Assembly (NCBI RefSeq): GCF_001426265.1
Contig: NZ_LMDG01000002.1
Location: 125,114-189,113, forward strand
From: Rhizobium sp. Root1220
GTDB lineage: Bacteria; Pseudomonadota; Alphaproteobacteria; Rhizobiales; Rhizobiaceae
Direction of reading: 5' to 3'
Length of the DNA: 64,000 nt
The notes under the pieces are model-generated. The model searched no databases and was not told the origin of the DNA. It saw only the letters and a list, made by a program, of their open reading frames with translations. Of the stretch, positions 43,136 to 51,861 are shown one piece after another; within the stretch, counting starts at the first letter, position 1; the number at the start of each line of letters is the position of its first letter. A program made the translations under genes and the position numbers.

Positions 43136-43413
43136 TGTCGGACCTCTCGCTGCGGCTCCGATGCTGCCTCGCATCATAGATGGAGCCCCATTCCTCTCTT
43201 TAGTCGCCGGGCGGTTGAAGCACCCTGCGTACCATTGCCTCATGCGCTGGTTGAAATGCACTGCGTGGCGAATCCCTGTCTCGACGAGGTATCCTCGCCA
43301 GACCGAAAATCAACCGGCAAACGGTCGACAAAGCAGTTGGCGCCCACATGTCTTATTTAATAGACTGCTAATTTACCAATCTATAGCCTTCCTTTTTCGA
43401 ATTGGAGGTGAGC

Positions 43414-43695
43414 ATGGTCCTGCGTTTGGATGGTAGTGGATGGTCGCTGAGTAGCGTCGAAGCCGGGCATTGCACGGCAGCAACAGTAGCCAGCGTGAAA
43501 TGCGCACTTCAAGCCGCGTCTACGTTTGACGGGACGCAAATTACGGTATCGATGCTTGGCGATTATGTAGTGCTTGAAGGCTTCGTGCGGTGTCGCGGCG
43601 ATGACGAACTGGCCGTGGAGACGGTGGCCTCCATCGTCGGGCACGCCTATGTCCGCAATCGACTGCTATGCCGAGGCCCGCGCGACACGCACTAG
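43414..43695 (+). CDS. BON-domain protein
   Basis: The ATG at 43414 follows GGAGGTG, giving 93 residues. The core VKCALQAASTFDGTQITV, then YVVLEGFVRCRGDDELAVE and VGHAYVRNRLLCRG, fits one BON domain (about 25-85), a phospholipid- or surface-associated fold common in osmotic-stress proteins. No signal peptide is seen, so it is likely cytoplasmic. It lies 83 bp upstream of a GreA-like gene. Confidence 0.72.
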   Translation: MVLRLDGSGWSLSSVEAGHCTAATVASVKCALQAASTFDGTQITVSMLGDYVVLEGFVRCRGDDELAVETVASIVGHAYVRNRLLCRGPRDTH

Positions 43696-43778
43696 AGCCG
43701 AAGCATCGCCGATTGCCGTTGAGTGCACGATCCAGAAAACGTATTGCTCACAGAACCGCGTCTGAACGGAGTTTGAAA

Positions 43779-44261
43779 TTGGCCGTTGCCTTCACCAAGG
43801 AAGAGAGTTTCGAAACAGCCTCGGAAACCCTGCTGCCTGACCGCCCGATTTCGTTGCATCCCAATCTCGTTACCCAAGCGGGCTTGGGGATGCTGGAAGC
43901 GCAGCTTCAGCAGGCGCGCGAAACCTACGACGCCGCACGCTCAATCGAAGACGTGAACGAACGGCGACGGCAGGCAGCAACGCCTTTGCGCGACCTGCGC
44001 TATTTTTCCGAACGGGTTCGCACTGCGCAAGTGATTCCGGAGCCGACATCGACTGAACTTGTCGCCTTCGGGAACACCGTGACCTTCAGCCGTGACGATG
44101 GACGGGTGCAGACCTATCGTATCGTGGGCGAGGACGAAGCGAATCCGAAGGCCGGATCGATTTCCTTCGTATCCCCCGTGGCAAGCATCCTTGTCGGCAA
44201 GGCAGTGGGCGATGTTGTCAGTGTTGGCGGTCAAGAACTCGAAGTCATTTCCATCTCGTGA
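43779..44261 (+). CDS. GreA/GreB-like protein lacking the acidic tip
   Basis: Best start is TTG at 43779 (160 residues), eight bases after CGGAG; an in-frame ATG at 43668 lies inside the BON gene. The N-terminal helical hairpin (about 27-85) has no GD-x-x-EN acidic tip: it reads ARSIEDVNERRRQAA. The C-terminal FKBP-like domain is well conserved: LVAFGNTVTFSRDDGRV, YRIVGEDEANPKAGSISFVSPVA and GKAVGDVVSVGGQELEVISI. Without tip acids it probably binds RNA polymerase without stimulating cleavage, like Rnk or Gfh proteins. Confidence 0.75.
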   Translation: MAVAFTKEESFETASETLLPDRPISLHPNLVTQAGLGMLEAQLQQARETYDAARSIEDVNERRRQAATPLRDLRYFSERVRTAQVIPEPTSTELVAFGNTVTFSRDDGRVQTYRIVGEDEANPKAGSISFVSPVASILVGKAVGDVVSVGGQELEVISIS

Positions 44262-44363
44262 ATCACCCGATCTTGGGAGCGTTATCGAAACGGTCCGATC
44301 GCCGATCGCGGAAATCCTGGATGAGTGTACCGACCGCTAAAAACTCGACCGGTGAAGGAACAG

Positions 44364-44392
44364 GAAGGCCGCCAGCGATAGCGGCGGCCTTC
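44364..44392. terminator. Bidirectional stem-loop between convergent genes
   Basis: GAAGGCCGCC (44364-44373) and GGCGGCCTTC (44383-44392) form a perfect 10-bp GC stem with a nine-base loop, between the GreA-like gene and the convergent ferritin-like gene. Confidence 0.7.
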
Positions 44393-44418
44393 TGCATAGT
44401 CGTCCGGGCTCCGGGCGC

Positions 44419-44925
44419 TTAGGCGGCCTTCTTACCCTTGGCATTCGCAGATGCCTGCGCGAGCTGGGTCAGCTTCTTGTCGGTAGCTTCTTCTTCGGCG
44501 AGGTTTGCCTTAAGCAGCGGGACCGCATCCTTGAGGCCAAGCTGGTTAGCCCACGCGACAAGAGTGCCGTAACGGGCAATCTCGTAGTGTTCGACGGCCT
44601 GGGCCGAGGAAATGAGTCCGGCGTCCAGCGCCGCCGATCCCTTGAACTCTTCCATGATTTCCTCGCCTTCGGCGATGATGCCCTGGATCGCTTCGCAGGT
44701 CTTGCCGCGCGCCGGCTTCCCGAGGAGCTCGAACACCTGCTCGAGGCGCTCGACCTGCCCCTGCGTTTCGTCACGGTGCTGCAGAAATCCCGCCTTGCCC
44801 TCTTCCGACTGAGCGGCGCGGGCCATTTTCGGCAACGCTTTGAGAATCTGCTTTTCTGCAAAATAGATGTCCTTGAGTGTATCAAGGAAGAGATCGTCAA
44901 GTGTCTTTGTCGTGGTATTAGCCAT
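44419..44925 (-). CDS. Ferritin-like DUF892 (YciF/YciE) stress protein
   Basis: Start 44925, with an AGGAGG ribosome site nine bases upstream; the long upstream frame is not used. The product is 168 residues: a four-helix DUF892 domain with DLFLDTLKDIYFAEKQILKALPKM, HRDETQGQVERLEQVFELLG and AVEHYEIARYGTLVAWANQLG, containing the Glu and His residues expected for a di-iron or cofactor site. The C terminus is Lys/Ala-rich (ANAKGKKAA). YciF-like proteins are stress-induced, and function is unclear. Confidence 0.88.
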   Translation of the reverse strand: MANTTTKTLDDLFLDTLKDIYFAEKQILKALPKMARAAQSEEGKAGFLQHRDETQGQVERLEQVFELLGKPARGKTCEAIQGIIAEGEEIMEEFKGSAALDAGLISSAQAVEHYEIARYGTLVAWANQLGLKDAVPLLKANLAEEEATDKKLTQLAQASANAKGKKAA

Positions 44926-45458
44926 GGTTGGTCCTCCTGTGGGATGGGTTTGTGTGGGTAGTAAACGCCGCACGGTTTTGGTTGTTCCTGTACGAAATGG
45001 CCGGCCAGCTTTGGCGAAATCCGGTCTTCCTCCGGCCAAGAAAGAGCGGACCAGCGATACCGCTCGGCCCTTCAATAGAAAGGAAATGCAAGGGCATCGA
45101 GGGCCGATCCGCTGCTTAGGTAACCACGCCGGACCGTTGTTGTTCCCTCGGAACTTGGCTTTCGCACTGGCTTCGTGACGAGGGCGAAAATTGGCGGTCA
45201 CAGGACGATGTGGGCATCGCGCGACACTCCCGCGATGAGCTCAAAATCAGCACCAGAGCCTCGTCGGGTACCAATTTGGGGGTGATAGCCGCGCCGGCAT
45301 TCGGCTCATGCCGTCAGTCTCGGCATCGCGAGCAGGCAACACATCCTCGGCAGTGACGAACCCCTTGCCCATCACCACTGCTACCCTAGATGCCTTTGTC
45401 GGATACTTGAACCGCACACATCGGTGTGCAACTTTTCTGCCGGAGGAACAGCGCAGAG

Positions 45459-46436
45459 ATGATACTTGAAGACCTTTACCGCTTGCTGAAAAGCGGACAC
45501 GTGCAGGCTCAGGGCGTCGTCGATACGATGACCCAACCGATTGTCGTTCTGGATCAAAATCTCTGCGTCACGACTGCAAACAACGCATTCGTCCAGACTT
45601 TCGAGGTCGAGCGGGACGACATCCTGGGGCAGAGCTTCTTCAGTCTCGGCAGTGGTCAATGGGAAATACCAGAACTCCGGAATCTGATAGCGGCGGTGAT
45701 CCCAAAAGCCGCCGCCATCATCGGCTTCGAAGTAACGCATGACTTTCCCGCGATCGGACAACGGACGTTTCTGATCGACGCCCGCCGTCTCATTCACCCC
45801 GACAACAACAGTGCGAACATCCTTATCCTTTTCGAGGACATTACAAGTCGGCAGCGCCAAGATGCGGAGAAGGATTTCGTTATTGCGGAGACACTGCACC
45901 GCATACGGAACCTGTTTGCTGTCGTACGAGCGATCGCTATGCAGACTGACACAGACAATCGCACTGCCACCGAATATCGCGACATCTTCCTCCGCCGGCT
46001 CGAGGTCACGCATCGGGCTCAGGAAATCGCGTCAGCCGGTGAGACAATCGATTTCGAGCAATTGCTACGGCAATCCCTCAGCGAGTCCGGCGCTGAACGC
46101 CTCCAATTCAATGGCCCAGCGGTGACCCTTGCCAGTTCCAAGGTCCTCGCTGCCAGCATGATTTTTCACGAGCTGGGCACCAACGCAGTGAAATATGGTG
46201 CCCTGTCGGTTCCCGACGGGCAAATCCACGTCAAATGGGCACTTGAGGCCGGTCCGCGAGGCCGGACATATCTGAATTGCGAGTGGCAGGAAAAGAACGG
46301 CTTACCCGTGACGCCGCCCACGCGCCGCGGCTATGGCACCGAATTGATCGAGGGCACGTCCGCTCATCTCGGCGGCAAGGTGGAACTTAAGTACGACCCC
46401 GGAGGTTTGGCGGCCACGATCAGAATTCCAGTGTGA
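45459..46436 (+). CDS. PAS-domain sensor histidine kinase, HWE type
   Basis: Start at 45459 (325 residues); GGAGG lies 12 bases upstream, so an earlier GTG at 45426 cannot be excluded. A PAS domain covers about 18-125 (VVDTMTQPIVVLDQNLCVTTAN...ILFEDITSRQRQD). The H-box is ETLHRIRNLFAVVRAIA (about 139-155), in the HWE/HisKA_2 style. The ATP-binding part has FHELGTNAVKYGALS (N-box) and RRGYGTELIEG (G-box). No membrane helix, so it senses a cytoplasmic signal. The response regulator gene starts six bases after its stop. Confidence 0.85.
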   Translation: MILEDLYRLLKSGHVQAQGVVDTMTQPIVVLDQNLCVTTANNAFVQTFEVERDDILGQSFFSLGSGQWEIPELRNLIAAVIPKAAAIIGFEVTHDFPAIGQRTFLIDARRLIHPDNNSANILILFEDITSRQRQDAEKDFVIAETLHRIRNLFAVVRAIAMQTDTDNRTATEYRDIFLRRLEVTHRAQEIASAGETIDFEQLLRQSLSESGAERLQFNGPAVTLASSKVLAASMIFHELGTNAVKYGALSVPDGQIHVKWALEAGPRGRTYLNCEWQEKNGLPVTPPTRRGYGTELIEGTSAHLGGKVELKYDPGGLAATIRIPV

Positions 46437-46442
46437 GGATAA

Positions 46443-46826
46443 ATGGACGATCCTGCGAAAAACGGTGCTGAAGGCAGGCGATGCGTCCTGGTGGTGGAAG
46501 ACGAACTACTGATAGCGATGGAACTCAAGGCGGCCCTGATCGATGGGGGATTCCGTGTCTTGGGGCCGGCGGCGTCGGTCGACTACGCTCTTGATCTTGT
46601 CAGCGAGGAACGTCCCTATGCTGCGGTCCTCGATTTCAGTCTCGGCGGCGAGAAAGTCACGGCCGTCGCTCTTCAGTTGAAGGCGTTGGCTATTCCATTC
46701 GTCCTCGCAAGCGCGGCTCATGCGAATGAGCTTGCGGTTCACACTGCGCTCGCCGGTATCGCCAACATCGGGAAGCCGACAGACCTGAAACGGCTTGTCG
46801 ATGCGTTGAAGGCGTTCCACCTCTGA
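46443..46826 (+). CDS. Single-domain response regulator
   Basis: The product is 127 residues, only a receiver domain: acidic pair in VLVVEDELLIAMEL (about 15-28), phospho-acceptor Asp in YAAVLDFSLGG (about 64) and conserved Lys in NIGKPTDLK (about 113). No output domain, so it probably relays phosphate or binds a partner. Almost contiguous with the HWE kinase, its likely partner. Confidence 0.9.
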   Translation: MDDPAKNGAEGRRCVLVVEDELLIAMELKAALIDGGFRVLGPAASVDYALDLVSEERPYAAVLDFSLGGEKVTAVALQLKALAIPFVLASAAHANELAVHTALAGIANIGKPTDLKRLVDALKAFHL

Positions 46827-46934
46827 CCACTTCAGCGAGCGTGGCGGCCAGTACGCGTGATGATGATCATGCAAAGGCACCCGCTCCGATGGCGGCGTCG
46901 AAAGAAGGTGTCTACAAATCTCGGGGCCATTCAG

Positions 46935-47259
46935 TGTCTTCCAATTTCCAAAGGGTGGCCTTCTGGTGACCAGCCCGTGCGTTTGGTCAGCCGTGTATTC
47001 GTGGACGTCTCACCGATGAAGACCAACCGCGCCATAGCCTTGTTGAAGAACCCCTTTTCGACGACCGATCCACGGGTCACGTACCTTTGCGATCTCCGGT
47101 CTGCGATGCTCGCCTGCCCTGAGGCTTTTTATTGCTCAGCCCAAGGCGATGCAGAAACCGGCCGACAGTCGCACGATGGACTTCGACACCCTGATGAGCG
47201 ATCTGGGAGGAGGTGACGGTCGCCAGGGGGTCTTGTGCCACCCTACATCTCACCTGCAA
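46935..47259 (-). pseudogene. Decayed IS630-family transposase
   Basis: Read on the minus strand from 47259, pieces of an IS630-type transposase appear in successive frames. First comes HQGVEVHRATVGRFLHRLGL, a helix-turn-helix near 47190-47130. VRDPWIGRRKG follows in another frame, then ARLVFIGETSTNTRLTKRTG, the DDE-type FIDET catalytic region. The last piece is PFGNWKT near 46935. At least three frameshifts separate them and the final catalytic part is missing. No inverted ends or target duplication are clear. It lies between the response regulator and the mdc operon. Confidence 0.75.
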
Positions 47260-47591
47260 GCTCGGTATATAAGGCGGTTGGGTGCTTTGGTCGTACTCGT
47301 CCTACACTTAGGTGTGATTCTCGAATGCGTCGCCCGCAATTAGGTTTTCTTGAGAATTTCGCGAAAGCCTCCACATACCAGAACCAGAACGAACCAGCTT
47401 CATGCGGACGCCATGCATTCAAGGCAATAGGATGCAGAGCGACGCCTCGGCCGCCAAGAAGTAGTACTCCGACAATGCGATGGCACCGCTTGCCACGAAC
47501 GCGGTGGTCGAATTCTCCTTGAGCAACCCGAAAGCGGTCAAGCACAACCATTCAGTTGTCGACCGACCGACAAGCAGGAGCCCTGATAACC

Positions 47592-49235
47592 ATGAACTGG
47601 CAACGACACCGCGAGGAGTATCTGGCCCGTATCAAGGCGGGAAGTGCCGTGGCTAACGGAAAGATCGTCGAAGCCCGCGACGCCACGCGGTTGCTGGAGG
47701 CCGTAGTGCGCCCCGGCGATCGCGTATGTCTCGAAGGCGACAACCAGAAGCAGGCCGACCTGTTAAGCAACGCCCTGCTTGCCGTGGATCGCACCAAGGT
47801 CAACAGCCTGCACATGGTGCAGTCCGGTGTAGTCCTCCCCAGTCATCTTGATCTGTTCGATCACGGCATCGCCAAGCGGCTCGACTATGCCTACTCGGGT
47901 CCGCAATCGGCCCGGATTGCGACGATGCTCTTTGGCGGCAAAATCGAGCTCGGCGCGGTCCATACCTATCTCGAGCTATTCGCCCGGTATTTTATCGATC
48001 TCACGCCCAATGTCGCCTTGATCGCCGCGGTCAGCGCTGATCGTGACGGAAACCTGTATACGGGACCGAACACGGAAGACACGCCCACTGTCGTCGAAGC
48101 GACCGCATTCAAGGACGGCGTTGTAATCGCCCAGGTCAACCAGATCGTCGACCGGGTTCCCCGCGTCGATATTCCTGGCGATCGGGTTCACTTCGTGGTC
48201 GAAGCCGACAGGCCGTTTTTTGTGGAACCCCTGTTTACACGCGATCCAGGCGCTATCACGGAAACGCAAATCCTTACAGCCATGATGGCCATCAAGGGAA
48301 TCTACGCTCCCTACCATGTTCAACGTCTCAACCACGGTATCGGGTTCAGCACCGCAGCCATAGAACTGCTTCTTCCCACGTTCGCAGAGAAGCTCGGACT
48401 CAAGGGAAAGATCGCGTCGCACTTTGCTTTGAACCCTCATCCCGCGCTGATCCCCGCGATTGAATCCGGCTGGGTTCAACAGATCCATTCGTTCGGTTCG
48501 GAAGTCGGCATGGAGGACTATATTAGGGCAAGACCTGACGTCTACTTCACCGGACCGGACGGTTCCCTGCGTTCTAACAGGGCTTTCTGCCAGGTGGCGG
48601 GCCTCTATGCCTGCGATATGTTTATCGGCTCAACACTTCAGATCGACCTCGCCGGCAACTCATCCACGGTGACGACCCAACGCATCGCAGGCTTCGGCGG
48701 TGCACCGAACATGGGTTCGGACCCGCGAGGTCGGCGTCATCCAAGCGAGCCTTGGCTCCAAGCAGGCAAGGAAGCTGATCCCGACGGGCCTGCTCCATTG
48801 CGACGTGGTCGCAAACTCGTCGTTCAGATTGGTGAGACGTTTGGCGAGAAAAACGCTCCGCTTTTTGTCGAGAAACTGGACGCGTTGGCTCTCGCGGAAA
48901 AACTCAAGCTGGATCTGGCTCCTGTCATGATCTACGGCGATGACGTGACGCATATCGTGACCGAAGAAGGCATTGCAAACCTCCTTCTATGCCGGAACGC
49001 CGGTGAGCGTGAACAGGCCATCCGCGGGGTGGCGGGCTATACCGACGTTGGCCGAGAGCGGGACAGAAAGGCGGTCCAGCACCTGCGGGAACGGGGCGTG
49101 ATCCGACGCCCGGAAGACCTCGGCATCGACCCTCTCGACGCAGACCGAAACCTCTTGGCAGCCCGCTCTATCAAGGACCTCGTCCGATGGTCGGGAGGTC
49201 TTTACTCCCCGCCCTCGAAATTCCGCAACTGGTGA
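47592..49235 (+). CDS. mdcA: MdcA, malonate decarboxylase alpha subunit (acetyl-S-ACP:malonate ACP transferase)
   Basis: The product is 547 residues, start at 47592 with AGGAG about 11 bases upstream. It is an MdcA/CoA-transferase type protein: MNWQRHREEYLARI start, GDRVCLEGDNQKQADLL, FSTAAIELLLPTFAEKLGLKG, NSSTVTTQRIAGFGGAPNMGSDPRGRRHP near 365-393 and the VTEEGIANLLLCR region. It exchanges acetyl for malonyl on the carrier protein MdcC. First gene of the mdc operon; the region between it and the IS630 remnant (47260-47591) shows no gene and probably carries the promoter. Confidence 0.94.
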   Translation: MNWQRHREEYLARIKAGSAVANGKIVEARDATRLLEAVVRPGDRVCLEGDNQKQADLLSNALLAVDRTKVNSLHMVQSGVVLPSHLDLFDHGIAKRLDYAYSGPQSARIATMLFGGKIELGAVHTYLELFARYFIDLTPNVALIAAVSADRDGNLYTGPNTEDTPTVVEATAFKDGVVIAQVNQIVDRVPRVDIPGDRVHFVVEADRPFFVEPLFTRDPGAITETQILTAMMAIKGIYAPYHVQRLNHGIGFSTAAIELLLPTFAEKLGLKGKIASHFALNPHPALIPAIESGWVQQIHSFGSEVGMEDYIRARPDVYFTGPDGSLRSNRAFCQVAGLYACDMFIGSTLQIDLAGNSSTVTTQRIAGFGGAPNMGSDPRGRRHPSEPWLQAGKEADPDGPAPLRRGRKLVVQIGETFGEKNAPLFVEKLDALALAEKLKLDLAPVMIYGDDVTHIVTEEGIANLLLCRNAGEREQAIRGVAGYTDVGRERDRKAVQHLRERGVIRRPEDLGIDPLDADRNLLAARSIKDLVRWSGGLYSPPSKFRNW

Positions 49236-49244
49236 AGGAGCAAC

Positions 49245-49562
49245 ATGATGGAAGACCTTACCTTTCACCACAAGACGCGCAAGCAGGCTTCAGGCGACAG
49301 AAAACTTGCCATCGTCGGAGTGGTGGCCTCCGGGAACCTCGAAGTCCTCGCGGAGCGTATCCTTCCCGATAACCAGTGCCAAATCGATATCAAGACGGCT
49401 GCAGAGGGCTTCAAGGAAGTCTGGGCAGCGGTCGTCCATGACTTCGTCGAGCGATACGCACCTGGCGGTCTCAAGTTGTCCATCAATGATGGCGGCGCAC
49501 GGCCGGATACGGTGATGCTGCGACTGGCGCAAGCGGTCAGAGTGATGGAGGAGCAGCAATGA
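49245..49562 (+). CDS. mdcC: MdcC, malonate decarboxylase acyl carrier protein (delta subunit)
   Basis: The product is 105 residues. It carries the dephospho-CoA-derived prosthetic group on Ser29 in VASGNLEVL, the conserved attachment motif of MdcC proteins. The C-terminal part LKLSINDGGARPDTVMLRLAQAVRVM is typical. Two ATG codons at 49245 and 49248 are possible. Its stop overlaps the mdcD start by four bases. Confidence 0.93.
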   Translation: MMEDLTFHHKTRKQASGDRKLAIVGVVASGNLEVLAERILPDNQCQIDIKTAAEGFKEVWAAVVHDFVERYAPGGLKLSINDGGARPDTVMLRLAQAVRVMEEQQ

Positions 49563-50497
49563 GCAATATAAAAAGCCCATCGCCTTTTGCCCACGGCGAA
49601 GACTCTGCAAGCTGGTACGAAGCCTCCGCGCGAAAGCGTATCGATTTCTTGCTGGATGCCGGAAGCTTCCGGGAATTCCTCGGGCCCGAAAACCGGGAAG
49701 TTAGCCCTCACCTTCGCGTTTTCGATCTTCCGGAGCAATTCGACGACGGCATTGTGGTCGGGCGCGGCATGGTTGAAGGCTCCCCTGTGTTCGTGGCGGC
49801 GCAGGAAGGCCGTTTCATGGGCGGAGCATTCGGCGAAGTGCATGGAGCCAAATTGACGGGCCTCCTGCGCGCTGCGCGCGATGTGAAGTCGATACCCGTA
49901 CTGATCCTGTTCGACACTGGAGGTGTTCGCCTTCAGGAGGCAAATGCCGGCGAGCTTGCAATTGCCGAAATCATGCGGGCTGTCGTCGAAGCCAGGACCG
50001 CCGGCGTCAGGATCATCGGACTTATCGGCGGCCGCGCGGGTTGTTACGGCGGAGGCGGCCTCACAGCCGGTTGCTGCTCCGCTCTGATCGTTTCCGAGCA
50101 AGGCCGCATCGCAGTTTCCGGCCCCGAAGTCATTGAGACGAACCGAGGTGTCGAGGAATTCGATTCCCGCGACCGAGCGTTGGTGTGGCGAACGATGGGC
50201 GGCAAGCACAGACGCCTGATCGGCGCGGCCGACGACTTCGTCGATGACACGGCTAAAGCGTTTCGAGACGCCGCGGTCGCCCTCCTGCAGACCGTTGCAG
50301 AGCTTACGCTTGAAACCCTGCTGAACGAGCAGGTTCGGCTTGAGAAGCGGCTGGAGAGCTTCGGGACTTCTGGCGATGCGCTCGACATCTGGCAGGCGAT
50401 CGGCGCGCCCGACGCGGCGTCGGTGCCGGGAATGCCTGCCGACGAGTTCAAATCCCTGGCCGACAAACTACGGAGTACCGATCATGACGCTCGCTGA
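49559..50497 (+). CDS. mdcD: MdcD, malonyl-S-ACP decarboxylase beta subunit
   Basis: The product is 312 residues of the carboxyltransferase/crotonase-like fold. Family motifs are SFREFLGPENREVSPHLRVF, PVLILFDTGGVRLQEANAG, and GRAGCYGGGGLTAGCCSALI followed by ISVSGPEVIE-type RIAVSGPEVIETNRGVEEFD. With MdcE it decarboxylates malonyl-S-ACP to acetyl-S-ACP without biotin. It overlaps the mdcE start by 14 bases. Confidence 0.93.
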   Translation: MSNIKSPSPFAHGEDSASWYEASARKRIDFLLDAGSFREFLGPENREVSPHLRVFDLPEQFDDGIVVGRGMVEGSPVFVAAQEGRFMGGAFGEVHGAKLTGLLRAARDVKSIPVLILFDTGGVRLQEANAGELAIAEIMRAVVEARTAGVRIIGLIGGRAGCYGGGGLTAGCCSALIVSEQGRIAVSGPEVIETNRGVEEFDSRDRALVWRTMGGKHRRLIGAADDFVDDTAKAFRDAAVALLQTVAELTLETLLNEQVRLEKRLESFGTSGDALDIWQAIGAPDAASVPGMPADEFKSLADKLRSTDHDAR

Positions 50498-51203
50498 GAT
50501 CCTAGCCTCGCTTTTCCCCGGCGGCCACGAGGTGGCGAACGACAATGGAGTCGTTACCGGGTACGGCACGCTTCGAGCCGGTGGCCAAGCCTTGATCGTC
50601 GGCGTTTCTGACCGAAAAGCACTGGGCGTAGACGAGGCAATTCATCTTTCGAGCTTCGTGCTTGGGGCCCTTAGAAACCGGAGCGGCCCGATCCTGGTTA
50701 TCGTCGACAGCGACAGCCAGCGGATGAGCAAGCGCGACGAATTGCTGGGCCTGAATGAATTTCTCGCGCACCTCGCCAAATGCCTGATTTACGCCGATAT
50801 GCACGATCGTCCGACCATCGGAATTCTCTACGGCCATTCTGCCGCCGGGGCGTTCCTCGCCACCGCATTGGCGACACGTGTGCTGGTCGGGCTGCCGGGC
50901 GCGTCTCCGGCAGTGATGGACCTTCCCTCGATGTCAAAGGTGACGAAGCTTTCGGTCGAAATTCTCGAAGAAAAGGCAAAATCGACGCCCGTTTTCGCGC
51001 CCGGCCTCGAGAACCTTGCGCAGACCGGAGCTGTTCACCGCACATGGAACGAGACCGACTCTCTCGCGGCCCAGCTTGAGGCACTGCTCGGTGAACTACC
51101 GGACGCTCTTGATGTCCGGGATGTACTCGGTAAGGAACGCAAGGGGCGTATGAAGGCTGCCGAGATCGCGGAGCGGGTCCATGCGCTCGCACTCGCACCG
51201 TAA
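50484..51203 (+). CDS. mdcE: MdcE, malonate decarboxylase gamma subunit
   Basis: The product is 239 residues from ATG 50484, inside the end of mdcD in another frame. It has the MTLAEILASLFPGGHEV start, GPILVIVDSDSQRMSKRDELLGLNEFLAHLAK and the GHSAAGAFLATALATRVLVGLPGA segment of MdcE proteins. It pairs with MdcD in the decarboxylase. An upstream in-frame ATG at 50340 is rejected because it lies deep in mdcD. Its end overlaps the mdcG start. Confidence 0.92.
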   Translation: MTLAEILASLFPGGHEVANDNGVVTGYGTLRAGGQALIVGVSDRKALGVDEAIHLSSFVLGALRNRSGPILVIVDSDSQRMSKRDELLGLNEFLAHLAKCLIYADMHDRPTIGILYGHSAAGAFLATALATRVLVGLPGASPAVMDLPSMSKVTKLSVEILEEKAKSTPVFAPGLENLAQTGAVHRTWNETDSLAAQLEALLGELPDALDVRDVLGKERKGRMKAAEIAERVHALALAP

Positions 51204-51861
51204 CGTGGTGCCGCCAAGGCGGCACGATCTGATTTCGATCAACCCACCCTCCTGGGGCGAGATATTTGCCGATCATCCGCGCCTGCAGTCCGAACCTTTT
51301 GTCCTTGAATGGAGCAGGCGTGGATGGCCGCTCATCAGCCGGCGGCCCGAACCGGGCGAGCGCATCGGAATTTCGGTGGGGCTTCCGCTACCCCCAAACG
51401 CAGGGAAGAAACGCCTCTCGTTGGTTGTTCAAGAGCATCAGATCCAATCGGTTGATCGCCCACCCACGTTGAATTCGGTTGACCACAGAGCCCCCAGCGG
51501 GTGGCTTCCAACACTTCGGACGCTTGATTCCCTTGCATCGCGGCACGGCATCGAAGCCAGGGTTTTCGGCAGCCTTGGATGGAGCGTGATTACCGGTCTG
51601 AACTACCTGACAGCCACCTCGGATCTCGATTTCCTGTTTTATTTTCATCGGGATACGAACCTGGTCTCCCTTGTGGAAGATCTGGCGCGTATTGAGTCCG
51701 CAGCTCCGATGCGCTTGGATGGAGAGTTGATCCGCAGCGACGGTGCCGGGGTTAACTGGCGGGAGTTTGACGGCGCGACAGGGGATGTGTTGGTGAAATC
51801 CATATCGGGAGCGACCATGAGCGCCCCAGCGGTCTTCAGGGATGGAGGCGCATTGCAATGA
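51181..51861 (+). CDS. mdcG: MdcG, phosphoribosyl-dephospho-CoA transferase
   Basis: The product is 226 residues; the start at 51181 overlaps mdcE by 23 bases. Nucleotidyltransferase motif: RVFGSLGWSVITGLNYLT followed by SDLDFLFYFHRD (about 127-155), with Asp pair for metal binding. N terminus HDLISINPPSW fits MdcG. It attaches the prosthetic group made by MdcB to MdcC. Four-base overlap with mdcB. Confidence 0.9.
   Translation: MRSHSHRNVVPPRRHDLISINPPSWGEIFADHPRLQSEPFVLEWSRRGWPLISRRPEPGERIGISVGLPLPPNAGKKRLSLVVQEHQIQSVDRPPTLNSVDHRAPSGWLPTLRTLDSLASRHGIEARVFGSLGWSVITGLNYLTATSDLDFLFYFHRDTNLVSLVEDLARIESAAPMRLDGELIRSDGAGVNWREFDGATGDVLVKSISGATMSAPAVFRDGGALQ

Noticed and set aside
43668..43778. ATG at 43668 as start of the GreA-like gene
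   Set aside because: Lies inside the BON gene and gives an Arg-rich, unconserved extension; the TTG at 43779 has a ribosome site.
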